From Microcyclospora pomicola (taxonomy: Eukaryota > Ascomycota > Dothideomycetes > Capnodiales), in assembly GCA_002786065.1 (NCBI GenBank), contig NHNY01000038.1, positions 1 to 64,000 on the forward strand: a stretch of DNA of 64,000 nt. The letters run 5' to 3'. The position numbers and the translations under genes were made by a program. This document shows, piece by piece, positions 11,644 to 22,975 of the stretch; position 1 is the stretch's first letter, and every line of letters starts with the position of its first letter. The notes beneath the pieces were generated by a model, which saw only the letters and a program-made list of their open reading frames with translations, was not told the DNA's origin and did not search any database.

Positions 11644-13749
11644 ATGTCTGACGATCCGAGTACAGAAAGAGAGATGTACGAACGTCTCTCGAACCTCGAG
11701 ATCTCCTCAAGGTTCGGAGAAGGCGAGGACTTGCGCACGACACCACTAATGACCTTGGCCGTTAAGGATGCTACGGACACAACATCGAAAAAGCGATGCA
11801 GTGGAAGCGCGTCCAACCACATCGCAGGAGAGACAAGAATGTTCAACCAATATGCAGTACTTGGATTTCACGCAGGATATCATGAGGCAATCGATCAAAA
11901 TGAGCCTATCCTCATGAATGTCGATGCGCCAAACTCCACGTTCATATGTGGCTCACAAGGCAGCGGCAAAAGCTATACACTTAGTTGCATGCTGGAAAAT
12001 TGTCTCTTTGCCGATAAGAGGATAGGTCGGGTCAGCCTTCCTGTAGCTGGAGTCGCTTTCCACTACGATCTCAACTCCTTCGGGCTTGTTGCCGAGACTG
12101 CATATCTGTGCTCAATGGGCATACGTGTCAATGTTCTGGTCTCCCAGAGCAATGAACGCACTCTACGCGCTGCGTATAGCAAGTTGCCAAATGCTCAGAC
12201 TTGCCTGACGATTGCGCCACTCTTGCTCTCATCTCAAGATCTGAGTATTGAGCGTATGCACAGACTTATGGCATTCACGGATAAGGAGACATCTATGCCC
12301 TTATATATGTCTGTCGCATTGCGCGTGCTCCGTCAGATGGCCATTGATACTGGAGGAACCCAGTTCGATTACCGGAATTTTAAGCGAGCACTCGAGAAGG
12401 AGAACCTTACTAAAGATCAGTTAGGTCCGCTTAACCTCAGGCTTGATCTACTTGAAAGCTTCTTGGACAAAGATGGGAAAAGTTCACAAAGTATCCTTAG
12501 CTTGGAAGCTGGAACCTTGACTATCATCGATCTCTCCGATCCCTTCATGGACCCAGCTACAGCATGCATTCTCTTCGACATATGCCTCAGTCTGATACAG
12601 GAGAACAGACCACCATGTGGACTAGTTGTTGCGCTGGACGAAGCACACAAGTACATGACAAGTTCCCTCGCAGCATCTAATTTCACAGAAAGATTACTTG
12701 GAATCGTTCGAGAGCAGCGCCACAATGGCACACGAGTCATCATCGCCACCCAGGAGCCTACCATCTCGGAGAAACTTTTGGACCTCTGCTCTGTGTCCAT
12801 CATTCATCGCTTTACCTCGCCAGCCTGGTTCGCCGCTTTACGGAATCATCTCGGTGCAGCATCGAGCTTCATATCTTCCGCTACGGAGCAGGATGCGATG
12901 TTCGAGAGAGTGATGGCTCTCAAGGTTGGCGAGAGCTTGCTCTTTGCCCCATCTGCTTTTCTCTGCCTTACGAATCTTGGGATTGTGAAGAAGCTTGGTA
13001 GTATGGCTATAACTCTAAACACTCGCACTAGACTTGGGAAAGATGGTGGCTTAAGTGTTCTCGTATCTGCCCAAGGCAGGCCAGATCAAAAGATCGAATC
13101 TTCTTCTGATCATACTGTTTCCTCGAGCATAAAATTGAACGGCAATAATAAAGCTAGACCAACAGCCACGACTGCGCTTAGTGGCACTCGGATGGAACCG
13201 TTGCACAACGAGCTCAAAAGCACAGTGCCGACAAGAACCTCCAAAGTGCGAGATAACGGACATGAAACACTGTTGAGTCTCAGACAGAACCGGGCCCACC
13301 TCGCGCTAGTATGCTGCGCATGCGAACATATAGCGATCATCGAACTCTTAGGCACGTTCCCCGTGGATCTCATCAAAAACAAACAGGAGAATAGCAATGA
13401 TGTGATCGCTTATACGACATGCGTCCAATGCCAACCGAACGTAGAGAACAAGAAGGATTTGAAGCGTTTCGATTATACCCAGGCTATGAAGTTCTACAGC
13501 GGCAAGATCGATATCAACGAGACTCTTTGTTACGAGCTTATCGTGAATCTAAGGGTGGATTTGGGGGACGACGTGACAATCCCTCGTCAAAACGGTCGGC
13601 CGTCATATATCTTTTTAAGATTGGTCCAGCGCGCTCTGAAAAGTGGAAATTCAGTCTGGTCTGCTCGACTTTCGGATGGTCGCCCAGGAATCAAGCTCGA
13701 AAAACATGAGGATGGCGTGTTTTTCAAGTCATCCTTGCAGCCAGCGTGA
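11644..13749 (+). CDS. HerA/FtsK-superfamily P-loop ATPase
   Basis: Single-exon gene, 701 aa from the ATG at 11644 (context CCACGATGT). The frame is open only 24 nt further upstream. The P-loop GSQGSGKS is at about residues 103-110, and a Walker B strand LVVALDEAHK at about 327-336. A REQRHNGTRVIIATQEP segment follows, matching the sensor region of HerA/VirB4-like ATPases (R..R..G..., then ATQ.P). The C-terminal third has a Ser/Thr-rich linker and two CxxC pairs (CCAC about 557-560, CVQC about 593-596) that could bind zinc. Bacterial and archaeal HerA proteins are hexameric DNA translocases used in end resection and in several anti-phage systems. The role of the fungal versions is not known to me. 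The gene converges on the NLR gene. Confidence 0.8.
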   Translation: MSDDPSTEREMYERLSNLEISSRFGEGEDLRTTPLMTLAVKDATDTTSKKRCSGSASNHIAGETRMFNQYAVLGFHAGYHEAIDQNEPILMNVDAPNSTFICGSQGSGKSYTLSCMLENCLFADKRIGRVSLPVAGVAFHYDLNSFGLVAETAYLCSMGIRVNVLVSQSNERTLRAAYSKLPNAQTCLTIAPLLLSSQDLSIERMHRLMAFTDKETSMPLYMSVALRVLRQMAIDTGGTQFDYRNFKRALEKENLTKDQLGPLNLRLDLLESFLDKDGKSSQSILSLEAGTLTIIDLSDPFMDPATACILFDICLSLIQENRPPCGLVVALDEAHKYMTSSLAASNFTERLLGIVREQRHNGTRVIIATQEPTISEKLLDLCSVSIIHRFTSPAWFAALRNHLGAASSFISSATEQDAMFERVMALKVGESLLFAPSAFLCLTNLGIVKKLGSMAITLNTRTRLGKDGGLSVLVSAQGRPDQKIESSSDHTVSSSIKLNGNNKARPTATTALSGTRMEPLHNELKSTVPTRTSKVRDNGHETLLSLRQNRAHLALVCCACEHIAIIELLGTFPVDLIKNKQENSNDVIAYTTCVQCQPNVENKKDLKRFDYTQAMKFYSGKIDINETLCYELIVNLRVDLGDDVTIPRQNGRPSYIFLRLVQRALKSGNSVWSARLSDGRPGIKLEKHEDGVFFKSSLQPA

Positions 13750-14489
13750 AGGTGGTGCACGATGCAAACCCTCGATAGTCATGCCATCACTCAAATCTGA
13801 TGAATACATTGGTATCAAAGTGTGCCTAAATAACCAGTCACCGCAGATATACCTCGAGCAAGCCAATGCACAGAAATTATATATTGCAAGCGGTCATCCA
13901 TCATAAGATTATTGGCATAAATCGTTCTGCCCACGTCTTGACCGCGCATGTCGGGTACGATTTCCTACACACCTATACGTTTGCGACGATCTGGTTCCTT
14001 CCAGCTGCATCATGGACTTTCGGGTTTTATGAGACATTGGCCAGAGACATGCTGTGAACCTGTGGTTTCCCAAGACGATTGGGGGCGCATATGCAGATTA
14101 GAGTACTCTATTGCAGACTTGGATCTACTGTTGCGTGGCCGATACTTAAGGCAAATGAGCTTCCCCTTCCGCATCAGGCTTCTCATCTTCGTCTCCATTA
14201 CAATCGTTCTGCATTCAAGGTCAAACATGAGCAATTCGATTTGAAATCCATTCGAGCAACTAGACACACTGCCAGCATTGCTGATGATGCAGAACCATCC
14301 AGTGCTCCTACGACTATTATTTCAGTACGGTGATACGCCTGATGTGCAGCACTATACAACACCCACACGAACTACGTGACAGTCGCCCAAAAGCCGAGAC
14401 GTGTCGATTGAAATTGCTCCGAACGAGTTGCGCCTCTTGAAGATCCTACTGCGCGGTCTGATCGGTCGCGAAATCATCTATTCTTACCG
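13750..14489. other. Convergent intergenic region with possible ankyrin-like remnant
   Basis: The 3' sides of the HerA-like and NLR genes meet here. Near 14288-14400 on the plus strand a short frame reads like a decayed ankyrin fragment (NHPVLLRLLFQYGDTPDVQ) before stops. The fragment is too short to call a gene. Confidence 0.3.
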
Positions 14490-17400
14490 TTAGACCGCCG
14501 GATCGTGAGAGCTGATGCTCGAACCTCTGCTTGCCGCTTCATGAACTTCACTGCATTCCTCTTGACACAACGCGCCATCGTCGGCGTCCTCACTCAGCAG
14601 CCCCACTGACTCTCCATCACTTTCGCCAGAAGAAGCTTCAGACATGGAATCTTGTTGACTGCTAAGGACGTCGGGGTCGGCGCCATTGGCGAGCAGGAGC
14701 CGCACGATGTGCTCGTGGTCTTCGGATTCAGCAGCTTCCAAGGCGGTTCTGTAAGGTCCGTCGACAGCATTGACATCCGCGTCCCTGTCGAGTAGCAGCT
14801 GTACGAGTTTCTCGTGGCCGCTAAACGAAGCAGCTTGTAGGGCTGTCCCATGGGGACCGCCTGGAGCGTTCACGTTGGCACCCGTCTGAAGCAGCAGCTG
14901 CACGACGTTCTCAAAGCCCATGTAGGAAGCATGTTGGAGGGAATGCCCGTCAGAGGGTTCTTGGGCCTTGATATCCGCGCCCCAGTCGAGCACGAGCTGC
15001 ATTGTATCCGCGTTGCCCCCGAAGCAAGCACTTTGGAGGGCATTCCCGTAAGAGTTGCCATGGGCATTAATGTCCGCGCCGCAGCCGAGCAATATTTCCA
15101 CTTTGTGCATGTAGTTTTTGGAGCAAGCAATTTGGAGGATAGCCCTGTACCTGTCGCCTTGGGTATTAATGTCCGCACTCCGGTCGAGCAACATTTCCAA
15201 TATGTCTATGTAGCCTTCGGAGCAAGCACATCGGAGGGCGTCCCTATACAAATCGCCTTGGGCAATAATGTCCGCACACCGGTCGAGCAATATTTCCACT
15301 ATCTCTGTATAGCCTGCGGAGCAAGCACTTTTGAGGGCGTCCCCGTACCAATCGCCTTGGGCATTGATGTCCGCGCTCTGGTCGAGCAATATTTCCACTA
15401 TCTCGATGTTGCGTTCGGAGCAAGCACTTTGGATGGCATCCCCGTACCAGTCACCTTGGGCATGCATGTCCGCGCCCTTGTTAAGCAGCAGTTGAACCAT
15501 GACTCTGTTGTCTTGGGATGCAGCATATGTGAGCTTTTCCGAATCAAATGAGAAAAGGTCCTCGTTCGCACATGAGGCTAGAAGGTGCTTGGCGAAACTC
15601 CAACTCTGGTTCTGCATGGCCCAGAGCAGCACGTCACGGGTGGAATCGAGCTCAGAGCATTTCCCAAACCCGGCGTCTTTCACGATGTCATGGATGAAAG
15701 ATGCTCCACCATCACCCAGCAGTCGTTGCAAGGCAGGCTGATGGCCATATGCGAACGCGGCGACAACTGGATAACGGTATTTCTCCTCGGGCAGTCGAAG
15801 CCACGCATCGTCGCCTCCTAGTGTTTCTATCAGTCGAGGACAGTTGTTCTTGGCCGAGAGATACAAGATGTTGACTTGCCGACTATGACGGCTGAGGGTA
15901 TCAAGCTCATAAATGTTCATGAGATGAACGGATTTATCAAGTGGAAAGACATCTAAAAAGGGCTTCTGGCAGATTTCGCGGGCAGCTTCATCGGCATGAT
16001 AGAGAATATTCTGACCAGCGTACTCGAGGAAGGGGTACGCACTGGACACCTGTTGCCGCAAAGTGTGTGCTGCCCAAGAAGCAGCTTCTGCCAATGCTTG
16101 AGTTGGATGCACGAGACTGGATAGATCCGCCGCCAAGTAATTCGAGCAGCACTGCTTGAGTTTCTCATGACTAACGCTCACGAGCTCGCCGTTGAGCTCT
16201 GGCCACAGCTCTTGTAGTCCACCATCTACAACCAGGAAGTCTCGAACCGACTCATGAATAAACTGCACAGTCGATATCGTTGATGTGGTGAGTTCCGCGA
16301 GACCTTTTGAAGCATTGAGCACATACCGCTCCATGTCTACGACTGTGATCTCGTCCGGGTCCCAAGGTTCTGGCGTCCATTCGGAGCCATGATCACGATT
16401 GTGGTGTAGCCCAGCTACCATAGCGAAGTAGAACTCCTCGCGCGTGAGTGGCCACTTGGCGAACAGGATCAATTGGAGACAGAGTAGGAGATCGTCCAGT
16501 CTTTCATTATCTCGCTGGAGGAGGTCCTTGAAGAGGTCGCTAAGTCCAGACGGTATCTCCTCCAGTCTCTTCTTGACCCTTGGAATGCTACCCCAACGAA
16601 ACTCCTCATTCAGTATGTGGACGACTAACACGACCCACATAAAGATACCATTTGCCTTCTTTTGCACCGTAGCACAAAGCTCGTTGCCAGATTTTCGATT
16701 TCCAGGTCGGAGGTGACGTTGGATGTACTTGCTCAAATCGTCAGCGTGTCCAGCTTGCTCCTGTAGGACGAGACGCTGGCCATTGCGGATTTCAATCGTG
16801 GGATAGTGACGACTTGCGAAACATATGGAAAGCCGGCTTTCCTTGCCGACAACATATTCGATTCGATCCTCCAGAAATTCTATCATGTCTCGAATCTGTT
16901 GTTCATCACACTCATCAAGCGCATCAATGAAGCACCTCAAACGCCGCCGTCCGAGCTTCTGTAAGGCGTCAGACAAAAGGTCTTGCAGTATATCGAGCGT
17001 CCAGAAAGAAGATTGGGCACTTCTGACTTGCGAACTATCGATCTTATCCAAGACTTCTTGCAGGTCGGGGGCCTCATTGAGCAGCTGAACCAACAAGGCC
17101 CGGTACGCACCCACCGTTGTATTTTCCAGGTCCTTTCCTCGTGCGTTGAAAAAGAAGGACAGGATGATTTCGTCCTCGAGCTTGCTCTTCCTGGCGTGTG
17201 CAAGTGCGAATTTCACGAGCGTTGATTTTCCCGCTCCAGGTTTTCCAACGATCCACAGAATTTGCTGATTTCGCTGCGACCTCTCATGGTCGTTCCAGGC
17301 TTCGTAGTCAGGATGTTCCAGAAGCCATTGACACGTCGTGCGTTGTGCGTCCCTGATACTTGAGTGGCGGGCGCCAATTTGACCAAACCACAAAGAGGCC

Positions 17401-18319
17401 AGCAACTCTCGTCGAAGTTTCTGACGTTCGGACGTGTTGACCGGAGAGGCTGCTGCAGGGTCGTTTCGAGTTTCAAGATGGTAGGAACCAGGAGAGGTTA
17501 ATCTCTTGCCAAGTGGGTTGGACACAGTCTCGATTTCGCGTGAGAGCCGAGTGAATGCCTTATCTCCTTCTCCGTATATCAGCGGAAGGCAGACATCGAA
17601 GATGCCAAAGAGGCAATAAGCCTTGTCTTCTTTCCGCTTGATATCACGCTTTGCCGCCCACCGAAGTCGCTCAGTTGAAGTGAAGCCAGATAAAGGAGCT
17701 CCACGAAGAGCAGCGACCGGCACTCCAGTTATGTTTGCGATCAGGTCTTCCAATGTTTCTTTGGTACCAAGGAGATGCCCATCCCGTGACCAAAATTCGA
17801 CAACCCTCGGGGCAAGCAGCTCCTGTAGCGTCCCTAAGCGAAGAAAGGTTAGCTACATACCATGCACGTTTCCGTGTCCAAACATTTGCCTCACATACAG
17901 CCGCGGGTGAACCATCTGCTCCTTCGGAGTGCAGTCTCCCAATCGCGCAATGGCTGGCCATCACTATCCCGTTTGAGGGTGGAAACATCGTGAAGATACA
18001 CATAACACTTGGTGGCTTGGTGGTACCAGCGGAACATGGAATTGATTGCTTCCGAAAGCTCGGCATCGCTGTCCTTGTTGATGCAGCATGAGTCCACCCA
18101 AAAATCTTTCAGGTCGTCTCTTTGAGCCTGCTGCCCGCAGAACAAAACTCTATGGTAGCCAGCTTTGCTCTTTCCACCGCCGTTCTGCACATCGTTGAAG
18201 GTGAGCTCATCATCATCGGAGCCCCATGTGTGGGAAAGGATAGCGTAAGGAGGAAGTTTATCGCTGTCATGTCTGGTCAGGCTGAGCCCGTCGTGATTGC
18301 TGAGTTGTAGAAGACGCAT
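14490..18319 (-). CDS. HET-NACHT-ankyrin NLR-like protein (vegetative incompatibility/allorecognition type)
   Basis: Modelled as complement(14490..17833, 17899..18319), 1,254 aa. The 65-nt intron splits the Trp of the HET signature RWFTRGW|TLQELLAP. The start at 18319 gives the usual N-terminus MRLLQL. The HET domain spans about residues 1-150 (AILSHTWG, WVDSCCINK, AYCLFGIFDV). The NACHT ATPase has its P-loop VGKPGAGKST at about 337-345 and Walker B CFIDALDECDE at about 440-450. At least nine ankyrin repeats of 33 residues follow from about residue 890 to 1190, then an acidic tail. This is the architecture of fungal NLRs such as HET-E/HET-D relatives, although those have WD repeats. In the family, ligand recognition by the repeats triggers HET-driven cell death. 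Several ankyrin units are nearly identical at DNA level. No frameshift is seen, so the gene appears intact. Confidence 0.9.
14690..15520 (-). repeat. 99-nt tandem ankyrin-coding repeats
   Basis: The NLR sensor region shows a clear 99-nt (33-codon) period. For example, ggtcgagcaatatttccact occurs at 15281 and again 99 nt later at 15380. The repeats between about 15060 and 15480 are the most alike, and outer ones are more diverged. High similarity with scattered replacements suggests recent unequal exchange. Confidence 0.8.
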
Positions 18320-19334
18320 TGCCTCAGTTCTGCGCGTTATTGATAAGACCACACGCTACATGGCGGGTGGCACTTCCCTCGGCCCTCGAGCATCTAGTAG
18401 GCGAGCTGATCGATTACCTCTGTGTGTATGTGCGCTTACGAGTGCGCTTCATGATCACAGGTTGGGTGGTCAGCCACAAAGTCACGTGCGTGAGGTACGA
18501 TGCATGTCATGCATGAGGTGATCATCAATTGCACATGAGAGCCTATGCTGCTTGCTAAGTGTGTTGCCGGACGGCCTCCGTCCCGGGGCACAGAAACGTC
18601 TGTTCAGTATCTTACCACATGCGCATACCGATTGATATTGGACATTGAAGCACGTACAGACCTTACTGTCGCTGATATCAGGACCGAAAGGCCATTGGTT
18701 GGCAACTCCTCAGGGTGAGCAGGTTGACGGAAGGACAGAAAGGTAGTCGATGTTCCAAGACAGGACCAAGTATCCTAGCGGACGTGTTTGATACGGGATG
18801 CTGGCCACATATATAGGCAGGTACTAGGTAATGTGCTAACGAAGGAACGGTCTTATTATAGGGGCCTCAGTGCGGGGAATAGTTCTATGAAGTCCACACA
18901 GCTTACGCTTCTATCAGTCGTGCAGTGAAGGACATGTCTCCAGGAGAAAGAATATGTAGTCGGCCTAGACTTTTCTACGACTGCTCTTGTTCATGTCCAC
19001 TTTTCGTGATGTCGTGTGGTCTGTATTTATGTACATCGGTAAGGTACTCATGCATGTAAGTACCCGAGGCGGTCGCCCGGAACCTCGGATACCACATATA
19101 TAGAGGAGTTTCCCACTAGTATCGCTCGGCAACATCATCATGATATGTAGAAGGACTCTATACCGTGATCACCGTTGTTCTTGTCACCTCAGTATCTCTA
19201 GAGTAATCCTTTTGGTACTCAATTGACTTTTTACTGGCGAACCGCATCATTGTAGATCCATTCGCGTCCACGTGCTTCCGGCTGCTACACCAACCTCACT
19301 CCTGAATAAAACATCCCCGCCGCCACCTGCAAGC
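18320..19334. other. Divergent intergenic region between NLR and SDR genes
   Basis: Presumably holds the promoters of both flanking genes. A catatatatag TATA-like element lies near 19095-19105. No further gene seen. Confidence 0.5.
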
Positions 19335-20430
19335 ATGGCGCCCTCGACAGCATCAAACAATCTCACGGTGGCCAACCTGTTCAATTACTCCAACCATGTC
19401 GCCCTCGTTACAGGAGGTGCTTCGGGATTGGGCTTCATGGCGGCGTCAGCCTTCGTGCAGAACGGCGCTCGTGTGTTCATCGCCTCACGCAAGCAAAAGG
19501 AACTCGAAAAGGCCGCGGCGCAACTCAACCAAATGGGTCCTGGCACCTGCGAGTGGATCGTGGCAGATCTCAAAGACAAGGCCGGCTGCGAGCAATTGTG
19601 CGAGCAGGTCAAGCGCAAGACAGACCGTTTGACCGTCCTGCTCAACAACTCCGGATCCACGTGGTAAGTGCTGTAAATGCCAATGCCACAGGTCTAATCC
19701 TTTATTTGGCGTTGGCTACGACACCATCACCGTACTCCTAGCTGATGATGCTAACTATCTGGGTAGGGGAGCACCTTACTTTGACTTTCCCGAATCTGGA
19801 TGGGACAAGATTGTACGTTGAGAGTTCTCTCCCTTGTGTGTTCGTCCTACCACCTGGCGGCCCATGTCATACTAACTCTGCGCGTCTGGTGACGCCCTGC
19901 AGTACGCGCTGAACGTCAAATCCATGTTCTACACCACCGTCGGGCTGGACGCGCTGCTCAAGAAAGGCGCCAATGCCGAGCACCCTTCGCGCGTCATTAA
20001 CATCGCGAGCATCGCCGGGCTTGACACACAAGATGTCACCGCCGGCCCCGAGGGAGGCTTGTCTGCCCCGGGCTCCGGCACATTCAGCTACGGGCCCAGC
20101 AAGGCCGCCTGCATCCAGCTCTCCAAGATGCAAGCCAGCAAGCTGATGAAGGACCACGTCACCGTCAACGCCGTTTGCCCCGGCGTGTTTCCGTCGAAGA
20201 TGACCGCCTACGGCATCGACAAATTCCACGACGCTCTCGTGTCCACTCAGCCATCTGGTCGCGTTGGTACCCCCGAAGACTTCGCTGGCCTGATTCTCTT
20301 CATCTGCGGCCGTGGTGGCGCGCATATGACCGGCAACGCGTTCGTCATCGACGGCGGCGCAATGCAGGCTGGCTTCAAGGGGAAGCCGGACCCGGAGGAC
20401 GACGATGATGCTCCGTCGTCGAAGCTGTAG
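19335..20430 (+). CDS. Short-chain dehydrogenase/reductase
   Basis: Exons 19335..19663, 19767..19812 and 19903..20430 give 300 aa. Both introns have GT..AG ends with CTAAC branch sites, and the first splits the Trp in NNSGSTW|GAPYFDF. The classical SDR hallmarks are present: TGGASGLG cofactor loop (about 26-33), an NNSG variant of NNAG, the catalytic Ser in NIASIAG (about 161) and the YGPSK active site (Tyr188, Lys192). The FVIDGG end motif comes late. The family uses NAD(P)(H); the sequence resembles the RhlG-like 3-oxoacyl reductase group, but the substrate cannot be read from it. The C-terminal acidic tail is unusual but short. An in-frame ATG at 19272 would add 21 residues. Confidence 0.88.
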
Positions 20431-21442
20431 GTGACATATGAGTACTGTAGCAGCAATCAAAGTGGAAAAAGAACACATTTCTCATGCGTCATCATTTCTC
20501 GTACGGATTTGGAGACATCTCACATGGTCTGTCCACCATATTCGTCGTAGTATAGGGTGATTGCGACTGTTGTGACTATCGGCATTATCGGTCTGACGCT
20601 GCGAGAGCCCGCCAGCAGTAATCCTCCAAAGACTCGACGGAAGAAGTGCCGAAATGTCCAAAATACATAGCCGTGACTATCGAGACTATGTCGTGGTGCT
20701 TGTGTTGCTGCGAACTCGCTTTGTTTGAATAGGGTCTCCTGACTCGTGGGCATTGCTGACTTGCACGATCTATTGGTCAAGATGTGATCACATGAGCCTG
20801 TTTAGAGATATCGACTAAATAGGCCGGACTTGTAGCAAGAACGTCGACGAAGTTCTGAAAGAGGTACGTCTCCATCTGAGCACTGAACGGGCTAATAAAA
20901 GCTTCCAGGGTCTCAGGCGTTCGTACAGGAACATGCATGTGAGGTCCTTTCCATACTAAAACTCAAACACTCTGTCAATTGCACGCACGCAAAGACATGA
21001 GAATATAAGATTTCTACATACATGAGTGATGTACCGTTGGTGGAAGGCGGTGTGTTGACGCCCGCCGATCACATCGTACATGAACTCCTTGTTGTTATCG
21101 TGCACGCCCTCGAAAGAGCTAGCACACGAGATGGTTATTCTGTAGGGTAGCAATGTACAGATTGGGCTATTCACGTCATGGAGCGCTATCTGTTGGTAGA
21201 TTCCTACCGATCGTCGCACAGATCGTGCATGAGCGATGTTCCACATGAACTCTCTGCCGTCTGGTAGATCCTGATGGATCATCATATAAGTGCGCCCGGC
21301 CGCGGTGTCTAGCTGGAGATCTCGTAGAACTGTTGGCCTTGAGTACCTACCCTGCCTACTAGGACATTCGTTCTCGAGTGTAGAAAGAAAAACTGAACAT
21401 AGCCCAAACACCGACCGACGAGAGACTTACTTACTGCCCACG
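20431..21442. other. Intergenic
   Basis: Only short non-conserved ORFs on both strands. No repeat or RNA gene recognised. It probably includes the promoter of the next plus-strand gene. Confidence 0.5.
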
Positions 21443-22018
21443 ATGCGCCTCTCCTACGTCGCTGATGATCCTGTCATGCCCACCGAGGCCGAGAATGCGA
21501 TCGTGCAACGTATCAAAGAGCGACGAGGCGGCGATCTCATCGCACTGGACAAGACGCTGCTGATCTCCCCACCCATCGCCGACGGCTGGAACAGCTTCTT
21601 TGGCGCAATCCGTACGCAAACCAGCTTCGCATCGTCGCTGCGCGAGCTGGCCATGTGTCGCGTCGCCGCGCTCAATCACGCCATGTACGAGTGGGACCAC
21701 CACCTCCCGATCCTCGAGGCGACGGGCGTGCTGAGCGCGGCGGCGATTGCGCTGTTGAAGGACCCGCAGGCCGCCGCTGCGCAAGGAGCCGCCGAGGGAG
21801 TCGACGAGCAGCATACGGCCGTCTGGGCATATACCGATGCGATGACTCGGGGCTGTGTGGTGCCGCAGACTGTGTTTGAACAACTGCGCCGGCTGTTCTG
21901 TGAGCGCGAGGTCATTGAGATCACGAGCACCATCGCGGGGTACAACTGCGTGTCGCGGATCTTGGTGGCGCTGGACGTGGGCGAGATGGCGGAGAAATAT
22001 CAGATCAACATGGAATAG
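21443..22018 (+). CDS. Carboxymuconolactone decarboxylase/AhpD-like protein
   Basis: Single exon, 191 aa. The ATG at 21443 precedes MRLSYVADDP, typical of fungal members of this family. The central segment (SLRELAMCRVAALNHAMYEWDHH) is the conserved helix of CMD-like proteins. The redox CxxC of AhpD peroxidases is absent: a lone Cys is present and the N..YEW..H pattern is retained, as in non-peroxidase fungal relatives. It may act in degradation of aromatic or lactone compounds, or be a stress protein; the sequence does not decide. It sits on the same strand as the flanking SDR and IDO genes, but with long gaps, so joint function is only a suggestion. Confidence 0.82.
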   Translation: MRLSYVADDPVMPTEAENAIVQRIKERRGGDLIALDKTLLISPPIADGWNSFFGAIRTQTSFASSLRELAMCRVAALNHAMYEWDHHLPILEATGVLSAAAIALLKDPQAAAAQGAAEGVDEQHTAVWAYTDAMTRGCVVPQTVFEQLRRLFCEREVIEITSTIAGYNCVSRILVALDVGEMAEKYQINME

Positions 22019-22975
22019 GCGGCTGGCAGTTGAGTGTTTGGGAAGCACAGGCGTGACAGGTTAGCTGGATTGGGCCAATTCACGTTGATAGATACAGAGG
22101 AGTTGAGTGAGTGTGATGCTAGATCACATGCAGACACACATGATTGTTGTTAGAGGTGAAGTGTTCGACGTCAGAGTGGCGAAGCTCTACAACCTCAACA
22201 CAGGAAAGACGTGGAGACGCCACACGCGACAGAGACAATGCGGTTGAAGCAATAATTTTTACGATGCAATGCTGTTTATGAGAGTTCGAGTCATGTAATT
22301 AGCAGCTCTAGACAGGGTCAGACCGATACATTAAACGGGCTGTTTTTCTTCGTTCTCTGCTCGGAGCCGCTGTTGAGGTGCGATTCGTTCCATCTCTCCG
22401 ACGTCGGGATCTGGCTGGCTGGGCCAATTTCCAAGCAATTTCACCACCACATAACCACCACAAGACGCCATCGCCCACTCTTCCGACCCCATCCGCCGCC
22501 ACTTCTCTCCAACCTCTTATTCTGCTCACTTTTGATCATATCTTACTTCTTGAAGTGATTGTGTGGGATAAGAAGGAACTACCCATATTCCAAAAGCAAA
22601 CATCCACCGCAAACCGACATCATCCGGCACGAACGAGAGGTGACCCGCTATCTGACCTCATAGAGATCGATCGAGTAGCGTAATCGCGAGCTCATACTTT
22701 TGAAGCGGACTCTTTGTTTTCGACAGTGCAACACGAAAAAGGACTACTGTTTGCACTTTCCAGGTCTCATCCAGAGATCTTCCTCATCAAGCACTACGAG
22801 ATCCGCCACCACAGCTGAAAACAAACACCTAGAACGGGAGCCTGCCACATCCGACCCGTAGGACTACAACCCTCTGCGAGCATCTGCGGCTGGGCTTGCA
22901 GCGTTGAGCAAAGACCTCGAACCAGGTCTCCGACTCCGCAAGCCTGCGTCTGGTGTAATAGTCCCCTACCTCACC
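22019..22975. other. Intergenic, probable promoter/5' UTR of the IDO gene
   Basis: Pyrimidine-rich tracts occur near 22430-22510. The reading frame of the IDO gene stays open a short way upstream of its ATG but lacks another ATG. No other gene seen. Confidence 0.5.

Noticed and set aside
22904-22975. Upstream TTG start for the IDO gene
   Set aside because: Fungal nuclear genes rarely use TTG; the ATG at 22976 has a good context and fits the family start.
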